DNA from: Eutreptiella sp. 'Long Island Sound 2002'
Taxonomy: Eukaryota; Euglenozoa; Euglenophyceae; Eutreptiales; Eutreptiaceae
Direction: 5' to 3'
Assembly (NCBI GenBank): GCA_964036045.1
Contig: OZ038381.1
Coordinates: 64,046,242 to 64,110,241, forward strand
DNA length: 64,000 bases
The position numbers were made by a program, and so were the translations under genes. Below, piece after piece: positions 34,001 to 43,700 of the stretch. How positions within the stretch are numbered: position 1 is the stretch's first letter; each line of letters begins with the position of its first letter. The notes under the pieces are model-generated. The model searched no databases. It was not told the DNA's origin and worked only from the letters and a program-made list of their open reading frames with translations.

Positions 34001-34258
34001 CCTCGTGGGCTGTGGGCGTATAGACACCCTCCAGCCGGCCTGGGGGTCCGGAGCCTGAGGCCTCCCCAAGGGGGGGGGCGCCGGGACTGGTACCGCCGCT
34101 TTTGCTACCGCCACTGGCACCGGGTGCGTCCGGTGGGGAGCAGGGTCGCGCGGCCGTGTCGCTGCCCCCCTGCAGGTCACCACCTCTGTTTTGGGCTGCC
34201 ACCATGGGCAGTCCACCGCGTGCAGGCAGAGGGTCAGGAGGAGGAGGACTAAGAACAT
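28039..34258 (-). CDS. ORF2 polyprotein: 2A-like motif, EEP endonuclease, reverse transcriptase, zinc finger (interrupted)
   Basis: The candidate ATG 34258 overlaps the ORF1 stop (TAATG). A Pro/Gly-rich part is followed by a conserved segment (GWWHCGHRPKDKQVWITAVV near 32750, VAYALHALFRVVADVWWAVL near 32300) with TAG at 32383 and 32188. The endonuclease starts at RVALANVTSLRLHWHTVAD, then TAG 31706, ADVVLISEARL, GGVGILVRQG, GDFNFDLDYPLR (after a shift in the G run at 31278-31287) and SRIDGLLVDTRL. TAG 31078, 30508, 29886, 29214, 28713 and 28558 and TAA 30451 lie in frame. RT motifs are YTALIPK, GPPGPLNTRPLTVLSM, SIDYVKCFDLIP (A, about 29665-29630), GILQGCPLS (B) and GYADDTQAV (C, about 29310-29284, catalytic YADD intact). 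The zinc finger is CPHCGAAHEDEAHVLWDC (about 28345-28292). The terminal stop is TGA 28039-28041. Confidence 0.75.
31769..31795 (-). other. 2A-like peptide motif before the endonuclease
   Basis: The minus strand encodes LLLLRCGDIEPHPGP, immediately followed by MRVALANVTS, the start of the endonuclease domain. The known 2A consensus is D(V/I)ExNPGP, in which the ribosome skips the final Gly-Pro bond. Here Asn is replaced by His (DIEPHPGP), so activity is uncertain. The hydrophobic Leu run before it is typical. 2A-like motifs at this position, just ahead of the endonuclease, are known from several non-LTR families. Confidence 0.7.
33170..34250 (-). repeat. tandem duplication (~585 bp) inside the proline-rich part of the retrotransposon
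   Basis: The plus-strand string GCGCCCTCGTGGGCTGTGGG and its continuation occur at about 33411-33450 and again at about 33998-34037. Flanking protein-level text is shared: RLEGVYTPTAHEGA, GPHAAVGG and DRGHSRRGTAAPP in both. The halves differ at many positions, so the duplication is older than the insertion. Long open frames here on both strands reflect composition. Confidence 0.8.
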
Positions 34259-36623
34259 TAAAGAATTTCCTCGTCCTCCTCATCGACGTCGACAACGGCC
34301 GGCTCCGCATTGGCCATGGCCAGGTCCCCCGTGTGGTCCGGTGCTTCTCGGGCGGTCTCTGGCTGCTGCTGTACCTCCCCACACCCTTGCGGGCGCGTCA
34401 TCCGGGCCTTGGGGCCCACAGACTGGTAGCGCCCCTGGCGGGAGCTGCGGGTGGTCCGCTCCCAGCGACGGTCCGGGAGGCGGGTGTCGGGCGCGCCCAG
34501 TCGCGCACCCTGCCATTCCTCAGGCACCCCCTCCAGCTCCAGGTCAAAGACCGGCCGGTCGAGGGTGCTGTGGGCCAGCTGGGTGCAGCGGTGGACGCGA
34601 ACGGGCACCTCCGGCCCAAAAGCTTCCTGGGCGTAGCGCCGTAGCTGTGCATACTCGTCCACCGCCAGGCCCAGCTGCGCGGGGTAACCCCGGACCCACA
34701 CAGAAGTGGTCTACGCCGGGGCCGGGGCGCCCAGCAGGTTGGCGATGTGCGCCACCACCTTGGGGTCCGCCGGCTTGGCACCCCAGACGCGGACCCCCAC
34801 TTTGCCGGGGGCGCCCCCGTCCACTAACCCCGCGAACATGGAGCGGAGCTCCTGGTCCTCGGCGAGGGTCTTCTAGACCTCCGGGGAGGACCCGCGGCGC
34901 TCCGGTGGCTGCTTGAACCACAGCACGAACGCGGGGTGCAGGCAAGCCGTGCCCGTGACGATCCAAGGCCGGAAATGTACCTCCCGGGCCTTGCCGCTGG
35001 CGCGCATCACCAGCGGGGCCAGCGACGAAGGGAGGTCCGCAGAGACCTCGACCATCGACCCCCGGACTGCGGTTTGCATGGGTGGGGGGTGGGGCAGGGC
35101 TGCCCCCATGAGCGGCTTGAGGTGCCGCCACGCGTGGTCTTTGCCAAAGGCCCCCACGTGGAGCCGACGTACGTCGGCATCCGCCAGGACCGCCAGGTCC
35201 AGGACGCAGACGACCGGGACGGTGGACGGCAGGGGATCCAGCGGCGCCGGATCCACATCTAGGAGCTCCGCCGTCTCCCGGTTGTCATCCTCCGGGAGGC
35301 GCTCCCAGACGAGCTACAGGATGTGCCCCGGCGGCGCGGGGTCCACGGCCTCAGGGTCCGCCGTCTCCCGGGGCTGGCGCTCAGTGCGCACCACACCCTG
35401 CAGGGCCGCGCCCGCCGCCGCCAGGCTTGCCCTCGACCGGCGGAGGGTCTGCAGCAGAGCCCGCCTTGCTGCCGCCCTGGACGTGCACCAGAGCTGTGAC
35501 CCGCTGGACAGCGTCATGGGCCGCGAGTGCGGCCGCAGCCGCGAGGTGGGCCTCGTGAACCGTGCAGCCCACCAACGCCACGCACCGCAGAACTCCCTCC
35601 TGGGAGGGCTACTTCCACTCCGCCGGGTGTCGACCCGGCGTGACCTTGGCGATGCCCCACTCCCGGATCTTGTCCCGGGACTCGCCCTGGTAGAGGCGGA
35701 GCGGCTGCACCGCCGTCGTCGAGGGGAGCAGGGCCCACAGGGCCGCCGCTGTGGGCTGCACCGGGGGGAGCGCCGCTGTGGTGCGGCCAGCGGCCGCCAC
35801 TACCCGCACCGCGCCCGGCCGGGAGTCCCGCGCCGCGGACCGCGTCGCCGAGGCATAGGTCGAGCGACCGGGGCCGACCTGCGGGGGGGGGGGCGCGGGA
35901 GCGGATCCCTCCGCGACGCCGCCGATGCCCCAGAGCGCGATATTGCTCCGGGCCGTCTTGATGTCCTCCTGCACCCAGTAGGGCTGCGAGGAGGCGAAGG
36001 GGTGGGCGGGCAGGTGCCCTGACCGGCAGAGGCACCGTCACGGTGCTCCCGGCTCCGGTAGCCCGAGCTGGTACCCGTCCACACACATGGGGACTGGGGG
36101 GGGGGGGCGTTGCCCCTTGCGTCGCCTGGGCGCTCTTGGAGTGCCGGCTGTGGCTTGGCCCCGCTAGCTGCCAGGCGGTGGCCGCCTTGGACGTGGCGGC
36201 TGCCGCCTTGCCGGTTGCTGCCGCTGCGGGGGTCGTCGATGCGACCTGGTGTTTTGCCGCTGTGGTCGTTGATGCGGCCTGAGCCGCGGTGGCTGCCTCG
36301 GTCCGCGCGGGGGCCGGCTCGCCTCGTGATTCCGCCAGCTCGCGGCGGAGGGTGTTGATCACGCCCTCAAGGGACGCGATCTGGCGCTGGAGCGAGGCGA
36401 TCATGGCCTGCTCCGCGGTGGGGGGGGTGGGGGGCGGCTGGGCAGGTCTACCGCCCCCCTTCCCCCCCTTGGAACGGGAGCGGCCGCGCGCCGCCCCCTC
36501 GTCGATGGTTGCGGGCGGTGTGCCCGCGAGAAAAGGTGCCAGCGCCACACCGAGGGCCGTAAGGACCGCGGGGCGCTGTAGGAGGGCGGCCAACTGGGTG
36601 GCCGCCCCCGCTGGGTCGCCCAT
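34258..36623 (-). CDS. ORF1 protein of the retrotransposon, with coiled coil (interrupted)
   Basis: ATG at 36623 begins MGDPAGAATQLAALLQRPAV. Residues about 40-68 are basic and proline-rich. Residues about 70-100 (EQAMIASLQRQIASLEGVIN and on) form a leucine-spaced coiled coil, as ORF1 proteins use for trimerisation. A frame change occurs at the G run 36096-36107, after which the protein continues in frame 1 (VQEDIKTARSNIALWGIGGV). TAG 35609-35611 follows AEWK. The frame changes again near 35500 and then runs in frame 0 through TAG 35314, 34873 and 34711 (VWGAKPADPKVVAHIANLLG, WVRGYPAQLGLAVDEYAQLR). It ends at an acidic tail, VVDVDEEDEEIL, with TAA 34258-34260. No zinc knuckle is visible. A nucleic-acid chaperone role is inferred from position. 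Confidence 0.6.
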
Positions 36624-36739
36624 CGTGCGCAGGGCGCGGGGGCCAGAAAAAGGGGAGATGCAGAAGCGCCAAGGGAAGAGACAAAAAGATTGTGGCTCAG
36701 CTAGGCAGCCTCACCACGTGCAGGTTCACAATAAGAGGT

Positions 36740-36761
36740 GTGAAAAACATGTAAATACGGC
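36740..36761. repeat. target-site duplication, right copy (5' side of the retrotransposon)
   Basis: It matches 27779-27800 with one C/T difference and is followed by the normal continuation of the satellite unit (CTAAAACATGCTTTGCATAC). Confidence 0.8.
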
Positions 36762-37480
36762 CTAAAACATGCTTTGCATACCTTGGATGGTCATACTGTG
36801 TGGTCACAATATCAAAAAAACAAGTTTCGAAAACTTTGATTTTTCAGCTGTCTAGGGTGAAAAACTGCATAAGCAGGTTGTGTATTGGCCCATTCACTAG
36901 GCCATTATTGGTGGAGACAGTCATTTCGCGTCTTTGGCACGGGTTGTGACCGGCTCTCAGTAAGGCTAGAGACTGCAAAAAACGTCCTTTCGTATCCTAG
37001 TAGGCATATACTGTCACAATATCCCCACTCACACCCCTCAGAGTGGGTACCACGGGGTCACCGAGGTCGCCAAAACCGCCAACATAGCAAAAATGGCTGA
37101 AAAGTGCATAAACTGCATAAGCGCTCGTCCCACTCCGCCCCATACTAACCCCATGGAGTGGGGACCCGGAAACACTTTTCCGGCTCAAAATCGAAAAAAA
37201 CCAAAAGATTCATGATTTTCGGCCCAAACAAAGGGGTGGTCATTCTTTCGACATTTTTGAACCCCCCCCCCCCCCACCCCCACCCCCCCCTTCTCCCTCG
37301 AAACCTCTAAAAAGTGGGTTTCACGTGGGGGGGGTCTAGGGGGGTCCGGACCAAAAACTCATTGGGTGATGCATTTATTGGACAAAATAATGATTTTACA
37401 AGGGGTTAGCCTACCAATTCAACCCCTTGGGGTAGGGTACGTGAATAGGTTCAAAAAGGCCAAAATGGGGGGGGTACGTG
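36740..37480. repeat. resumption of the ~185-bp satellite, then degenerate copies and a poly-C tract
   Basis: A full unit spans about 36740-36890 and ends AAACTGCATAAGCAGGTTGT. A diverged echo (TCCTAGTAGGCATATACTGT, AAGTGCATAAACTGCATAAG) follows to about 37130. C-rich runs occupy about 37262-37295. No gene is seen. Confidence 0.6.
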
Positions 37481-39295
37481 GCGTTTTCCCCTATATACGC
37501 CGGCCTGGCTTTGATCTAACAACCTCTGCGAGGTGATTTAAGCATATTTTCTTTTCTGTTCCTGAAGTCGCTTGTTCTGCAAATATTAAGTTCAATCCAT
37601 TTTCATTCTCAAAAACTACATTCTTTGATGCCATTTTCCGAGAATGTTGGTGTTTCATGAAAGGTTGTAAGGTTACTATTTGGGGCAACCTAAGAGGTTT
37701 GGGGCACAGGAGTGGTATTTGCATGGGCCGCCACAGCCTCAGGATACAGCTTTGTTGGTTTTCAGCAGCATTCAGCAGGCCATTGCTGCCAGTTTGAGGA
37801 GCTAGAGTCCCCACAGGGGGGGAGGGGGGCGGCTGGGGGGGGGGCTTGAGGATATATACAAATGTGCCTTGGTGCCTGTTCGACCTAGGTGGAGGTGATT
37901 TTGGGGGGGCCAGAAGTGCCCTCACTGGGTGCTGCGGCCATTGTGCACCTCTTGTGGGGCATTGCCTCCTTCCTGCCCAAAACAGTCCCTCTGGCCCTCA
38001 CAAATACTGAAACCCCCCTCATCTGGCGGACTTCCTGGGCTGCTGGCAGGAGGGCACCGAATCGCAGGTAAGAGATGTGAAAGGCCTGTGTCATGGGACG
38101 GGTCTGCGGCCTGTTGCCAGGGTTGGTGTGCAGCATGATAGGGACCAGGGATAGGAGGGCAACACAACGGATAGTGGAGACTAAGGGTGTCTTTGCTGTT
38201 TCTCAAAGGTTCCAAGTAAATTGCATTCAGTTTGATTCACTTTGTTTGCCATTTGCCTATTTTTGTGTGAAGGCCAGGCCTGGGGCAAGGACTGACACAG
38301 GGACAGTGGGCGGGTCAAGGAGGACAGGGTGGGCAGTACATGCCAAATTACGGCGAGCCATAGCCTGATTTTTGATCGCAGCAGAATGGGGGGGGTAGAG
38401 ACTTGAGGCAGACCCCTGTAGCTCTGCGCAGGTTGGATGTTTTTGTCAGGTGGCCCCCTCGCTCTTTGCTTTGCCAATTGGCAGGGCCGCCCGCATCCCG
38501 GAGCTCGGCATGTCTATTTCACGCCCAGGTAAAGGCTGGATAGCCTAGCGCCTCTGGCTCACACATTCGCACACACACACACACACAGCGTGCACATGCC
38601 TTTTTTTTTCTTCTTGAAGCCTAAGACCCCCCTGCTGCAAAAAGATGAACCAGACCAAATTTTTTTTTCTGCCGACTGCAATGCAGAGGATGAAGCACCC
38701 ACCAATACTCAGCTTCACCAAAACCTGATGGGATCACTGTCGTATTTGTGTACTGGGGCACATACAAGCTGGATATGTGTTGCTTTGTGTTCACCTGCGC
38801 ATGCATTGCCTGTACAACATTTCATTCTCACTTCTCAGAAAGGTCTCCAGCTTCTGAGCCGTTATGGGGTCAGTTTTGCTCCGAAGAACTTGACACCAGT
38901 GACACTTCTCCTCACTGCCATGCTGCTGATGATGGGTTTCGGAATTGCTTGCATACTCAATGAACTTGAGAAGGTATTGCATTCTTTTCTCTCTCAGGGA
39001 GTACACGTGGTATTTTTCTGGGGTTGGCCTGGCGGCGGCTTCGGGCAATATCTTTTTGAAACCTGTCTGAACAGAGTTTTCAGGTGTGTCTTCGTCAGGT
39101 CAGGGCTGGTCCAGAGAGACATATGCGAAAACCTTCAATCACGGGGGGCCGTCTCCTCGGTTCGGGTACGCGACCCCCCCCCCCTCCCTGCCCTCCGGGC
39201 CCACTTAGTTACCAAGGGTCAATGGCTACGGGGTCAATGGCCATACATAGGGTCGCGCCGAAGGTGCCCGAAAATTTTGTCCCCTTTGCTGGGAC
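37481..39295. other. spacer with isolated ORFs, unassigned
   Basis: An open frame at 38590-39366 (plus) of about 258 codons includes a hydrophobic stretch, TPVTLLLTAMLLMMGFGIAC, but its 3' part runs into repeat sequence and I recognise no domain. Acceptor-like TTTCTCTCTCAG sits near 38987-38998. ORFs on both strands at 37.9-38.2 kb are mutually exclusive and neither is supported. Confidence 0.3.
38567..38586. repeat. CA microsatellite
   Basis: About ten CA units in a row, followed by a T run at 38600-38609. Confidence 0.9.
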
Positions 39296-39385
39296 CCCCA
39301 AGAATGCAAGGGTTAGGTAGCATTTCTGCCCACTTGCGGGCCCCCAAGAAGGCAGGGGTGAGGTAGCCAATTTTGATTTTGAAGT
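39296..39385. repeat. single unit of the ~109-bp satellite
   Basis: GAATGCAAGGGTTAGGTAGC, TTTCTGCCC, GGGCCCCCAAGAAGGCAGGG and TGAGGTAGCC match the 14-17 kb satellite and the 58-61 kb array. It is an orphan copy 22 kb from the main array. Confidence 0.8.
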
Positions 39386-39397
39386 AGCCACTTTTGA

Positions 39398-39525
39398 TCA
39401 CAGCTTTTGAGCGCCAGATATCGCAAGACGAGGCGCTATACAAATGTCGTTTGTTGCGAGGTGCTTCCAGTGGAGATCGGCAAGACGGGCCGCTATACAA
39501 ATGTTGTTTGTTGCGCAGTGAAGAT
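39398..39525. repeat. duplicated short element ending GCGCTATACAAATG (SINE/LINE-tail-like)
   Basis: Two ~60-bp direct copies share GCAAGACG(A/G)GGCCGCTATACAAAT-like text and TTGTTTGTTGCG. The left copy is preceded by CTTTTGAGCGCCAGATATCG. A GCGCC...GCGCTATANAAAT ending is common to the 3' tails of some SINEs and LINEs. I saw no tRNA-type A or B box, so this is only a resemblance. Confidence 0.35.
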
Positions 39526-40719
39526 CCTGTTGTCGGAGCAAAACCCCGGCCCTAGTGCAGCGCCAAATTCTTTCTCGGGCGAGCGCACTGCGTTGTTTCT
39601 TTCTTGCTTGTTTGTCTTTCCCAAGCTTTGTTGTGGCCCCTTGAGTTGGGGTTAGGGACTCACAATCCACGCTTTGTTGCCTGGCCCCTTGACTTGGGGT
39701 TAAGGACTCATAATCCACACTTTGTTGGGTGGCCCCTCGAGTTGGGGTTAGGGACTCACAATCCATGCTTTGTTGCGTGGCCCCTCTAGTTGGGGTTAGG
39801 GACTCACAATCCACGCTTTGTTGCGTAGCCCCTTGAGTTGCGGTTCGGGACTCACAATCCACATTTTGGTGTGGCCCCACGAGTTGGGGTTAGGGACTCA
39901 CAATCCACGCTTCGCTGTGGCCCTTCGATTTCGGATTAGGGACTCACAATCCACGCTTTGTTGCGTGCCCCCTTGAGTTGGGGTTAGGGACTCACAATCC
40001 ACGCTCTGTTGCGTGGCCCCTGGAGTTGGGGTTGGGGACTCGCAATCCACGCTTTTTTGGGTGGCTCCTCCAGCTGGGGTTCAGGACTCACAATCCACAT
40101 TTTGGTGTGGCCTGTCGAGTTGGGGTTAGGGACTCACAATCCACGTTTCGGTGTAGCTCCCTGAGTTGGGTTAGGGACTCACAATCCACACTTTGGCTTG
40201 GCCCCTTGAGTTGGGGTTAGGGATTGATAATCCACGCTTTGTTGGGTGGCCCTTGGAGTTGGGGTTAGGGACTCACAATCTACGCTTTGTTGCGTGGCCC
40301 CTCAAGCCGGGTTAGGGACTCACAATCGACGCTTTGTTGTGTGGCCCCTCAAGTTGGCGTTAGTGACCCATAATCAACGCTTTGTTGCGTGGCCCCTTGA
40401 CTTGGGGTTCGGGACTCACAATCCACGCTTTGTTGGGTGGCCCCTTGAGTTGGGGTTAGGGACTCACAATCGACGCTTCTTTGGGTGGCCCCTCGAGTTG
40501 GGGTTAGGGACTCACAATCCACGCTTCATTGCGTGCCCCTTGAGTTGGGGTTAGGGCCACACAATCCATCCCTTGTTGCGTGGGCCCTTGTCGTGGGGTT
40601 AGGGACTCACAATCCACGCTTTGTTGGTTGGCCCCTTGAGCTGGGGTTAGGGACTCACAATCCACGCTTTGTTGCGTGGCCCCTTGAGCCGGGGTTAGGG
40701 ACTCACAATCCACGCGTTG

Positions 40720-43700
40720 TTGCGTGGCCCCTTGAGTTGGGGTTGGGGACTCACAATCCACGCCTTGTTGGGTGGCCCCTTGAGTTGGGGTTAGGAACAC
40801 ACATTCCATCCCTTCTTGCGTCGCCCCTTGACGTGGGGCCAGGGACTCACACTCCACGCTTTGTTGGGCGGCGCCTCAAGTTGGGGTTAGGGACTCACAA
40901 TCTACGCTTTTTTGCGTGGCCCCTTGAGTTGGGGATAGGGACTAACAATCCACACTTTGGTGTGGCCCCTCGATTTGGGGTTAGGGACTCACAATCCACG
41001 CCTTGTTGGGTCGCCCCTTGAGTTGGGGTTAGGGACTCCCAATCCACGCTTTGTTGGGTCGCCCCTTGAGTTGGGGTTAGGGACTCACAATCCACGCTTT
41101 GTGGTGGCCCGTCGAGCTGGGGTTAGGGACTCACAATCCACGCTTTGTTGGGTGGCCCCTCGAGTTGGGGTTAGGGACTCACAATGCACGCTTTTTTGCG
41201 TGCTCCCTCAAGTTGGGGTTAGGGACTCACAATCCATGCTTTGTTGCGTGGCCCCTCGAGTTGGGGTTAGGGTCTTACAATCCACGCTTTTTTGTGTGGC
41301 CCCTCGAGTGGGGGTTACGGACTCACAATCTACGCTTTTTTGCGTCCCCCTTTCAGTTGGGGTTAGGGACTCACAATCCACGCTTTGTTGCGTGGCCCGC
41401 TGCGGTGGGGTTGGGGACTCACAATCCACGCTTTGTTCCGTGCCCCCTTGACGCGGGGTTCGGTGTGGCCCCTCGAGTTGGGGTTAGGGCCTCGCAATCC
41501 ACGACTTTTTGTGTGGCCCCTTGAGTTCGGGTTGGGGCCTCACAATCCACGCTTTGTTGCGTGGCCCCTTGAGTTCGGGTTAGGGACTCACAATCCACGC
41601 TTTGTTGCGTGGCTCCTTCAGTTGCGGTTATGGACTCGTAATCCACGCTTTTTCGCCTAGCCTCCGGAGTTGGGGTTAGGGACTCACAATCCACCTTTGT
41701 TGCGGGCCCCTCGAGTTGGGGTTAGGGACTCACAATCCACGCTCTTTTCCGTGGCCCATTCAGTTTCGGTTAGGGACTCACAATCCACGCTTTTTTCCGT
41801 GGCCCGTTCAGTTTCGGTTAGGGACTCACAATCCACGCTTTTTTGCTTGGCTCCTCGAGTTGGGGTTAGGGACTCACAATCCACGCTTTGTTGCATGGCC
41901 CCTCGAGTTGGGGTTAGGGACTCACAATCCACGCTTTGTTGGGTGGCTCCTCGAGTTGGGGTTACGGTGTCACAATCCACGCTTTTTTGTGTGGCCCCTC
42001 AAGTTGGGGTGAGGGACTTACAATCCACGCTTTGTTGGGTGGCCCCTTGAGTTGGGGTTAGGGACTCACAATGCACACTTTGGTGTGGCCCCACGAGTTG
42101 GGGTTAGGGACTCACAATCCACGCTTTGTTGGATGGCCCCTCGAGTGGGGGTTAGGGACTCTCAATCCACTCTTTCTTGCACGGCCCCTCAAGTGGGGAT
42201 TAGGGACTCATCATCCACGCTTTGTTGCGTGGCTCCTTGAGTTGGGGTTATGGACTCACAATCCACGCTTTTTTGCCTGGCCTCTACAGTTGGGGTTAGG
42301 GACTCACAATCCCCGCTTTTTTGCGTGGCCCCTCAAGTTGGGGCTAGGGACTCACAATCCACACTGTTTTGCGTGCCCCCTGAGTTGGGGTTAGGGACTC
42401 ACAATCCACACTTTGTTGCGTGTCCCCTTGAGTTGGGGTTGGGGCTCACAATCCACGCTTTGTTTGGTTGCTCCTCGAATTTGGTTAGGGACTCACAATC
42501 CACACTTTGGTGTGGCCCCTCGAGTTGGGGTGAGGGACTCACAATCCACGCTTTGTTGGGTGGCCCCTTGAGTTGGGGTTAGGGACTCACAATGCACACT
42601 TTGGTGTGGCCCCTCGAGTTGGGGTTAGGGACTCACAATCCACGCTTTGTTGGTTGGCTCCTCCATTTCGGGTTACGGTGTCACAATCCACGCTTTTTCG
42701 TGTGGCCCTTCAAGTTGGGGTGAGGGACTCACAATCCACGCTTTGTTGGGTGGCTCCTCGAGTTGGGGTTAGGGACTCACAATGCACACTTTGGTGTGGC
42801 CCCTCCAGTTGGGGTTAGGGACTCACAATCCACGCTTTGTGGGGTGGCTCCTCGAGTTGGGGTTACGGTGTCACAATCCACGCTTTTTTGTGTGGCCCCT
42901 CAAGTTGGGGTGAGGGACTCACAATCCACGCTTTGTTGCGTGGCCCCTTGAGTTGGGGTTAGGGACTCACAATCCACGCTTTGTTGGATGGCCCCTCGAG
43001 TGGGGGTTAGGGACTCTCAATCCACTCTTTCTTGCACGGCCCCTCAAGTGGGGATTAGGGACTCATCATCCACGCTTTGTTGCGTGGCTCCTTGAGTTGG
43101 GGTTATGGACTCACAATCCACGCTTTTTTGCCTGGCCTCTACAGTTGGGGTTAGGGACTCACAATCCACCTTTGTTGCGTGGCCCCTTGAGTTGGGGTTA
43201 GGGACTCACAATCCACACTGTTTTGCGTGCCCCCTGAGTTGGGGTTAGGGACTCACAATCCACACTTTGTTGCGTGGCCCCTTGAGTTGGGGTTGGGGAC
43301 TCACAATCCACGCCTTGTTGGGTGGCCCCTTGAGTTGGGGTTAGGAACACACATTCCATCCCTTCTTGCGTCGCCCCTTGACGTGGGGCCAGGGACTCAC
43401 ACTCCACGCTTTGTTGGGCGGCGCCTCAAGTTGGGGTTAGGGACTCACAATCTACGCTTTTTTGCGTGGCCCCTTGAGTTGGGGATAGGGACTAACAATC
43501 CACACTTTGGTGTGGCCCCTCGATTTGGGGTTAGGGACTCACAATCCACGCCTTGTTGGGTCGCCCCTTGAGTTGGGGTTAGGGACTCCCAATCCACGCT
43601 TTGTTGGGTCGCCCCTTGAGTTGGGGTTAGGGACTCACAATCCACGCTTTGTGGTGGCCCGTCGAGCTGGGGTTAGGGACTCACAATCCACGCTTTGTTG

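Larger units (their letters stand above)
27801..36739 (-). mobile_element. non-LTR retrotransposon, about 8.9 kb, apparently full length
   Basis: In minus-strand order it has a 116-bp leader, ORF1 with a coiled coil, a proline-rich internally duplicated region, a conserved unknown segment, and a 2A-like motif. These are followed by an AP-type endonuclease (EEP), a reverse transcriptase and a CCHC-like zinc finger. Its 3' end (minus strand ...CTAATAGACGAAT) has no poly-A tail. It is bounded by a 22-bp target-site duplication inside a satellite unit. The interior is very GC-rich and CpG-rich, unlike the AT-rich satellite. Frameshifts sit mostly at C/G homopolymers, and fourteen in-frame UAR codons interrupt the frames. 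Confidence 0.85.

Noticed and set aside
32574-34382. 602-codon minus-strand ORF as one continuous protein
   Set aside because: It runs through the Pro/Gly-rich duplicated region in a frame that does not join ORF1, the conserved segment or the endonuclease. GC-rich composition keeps several frames open here.
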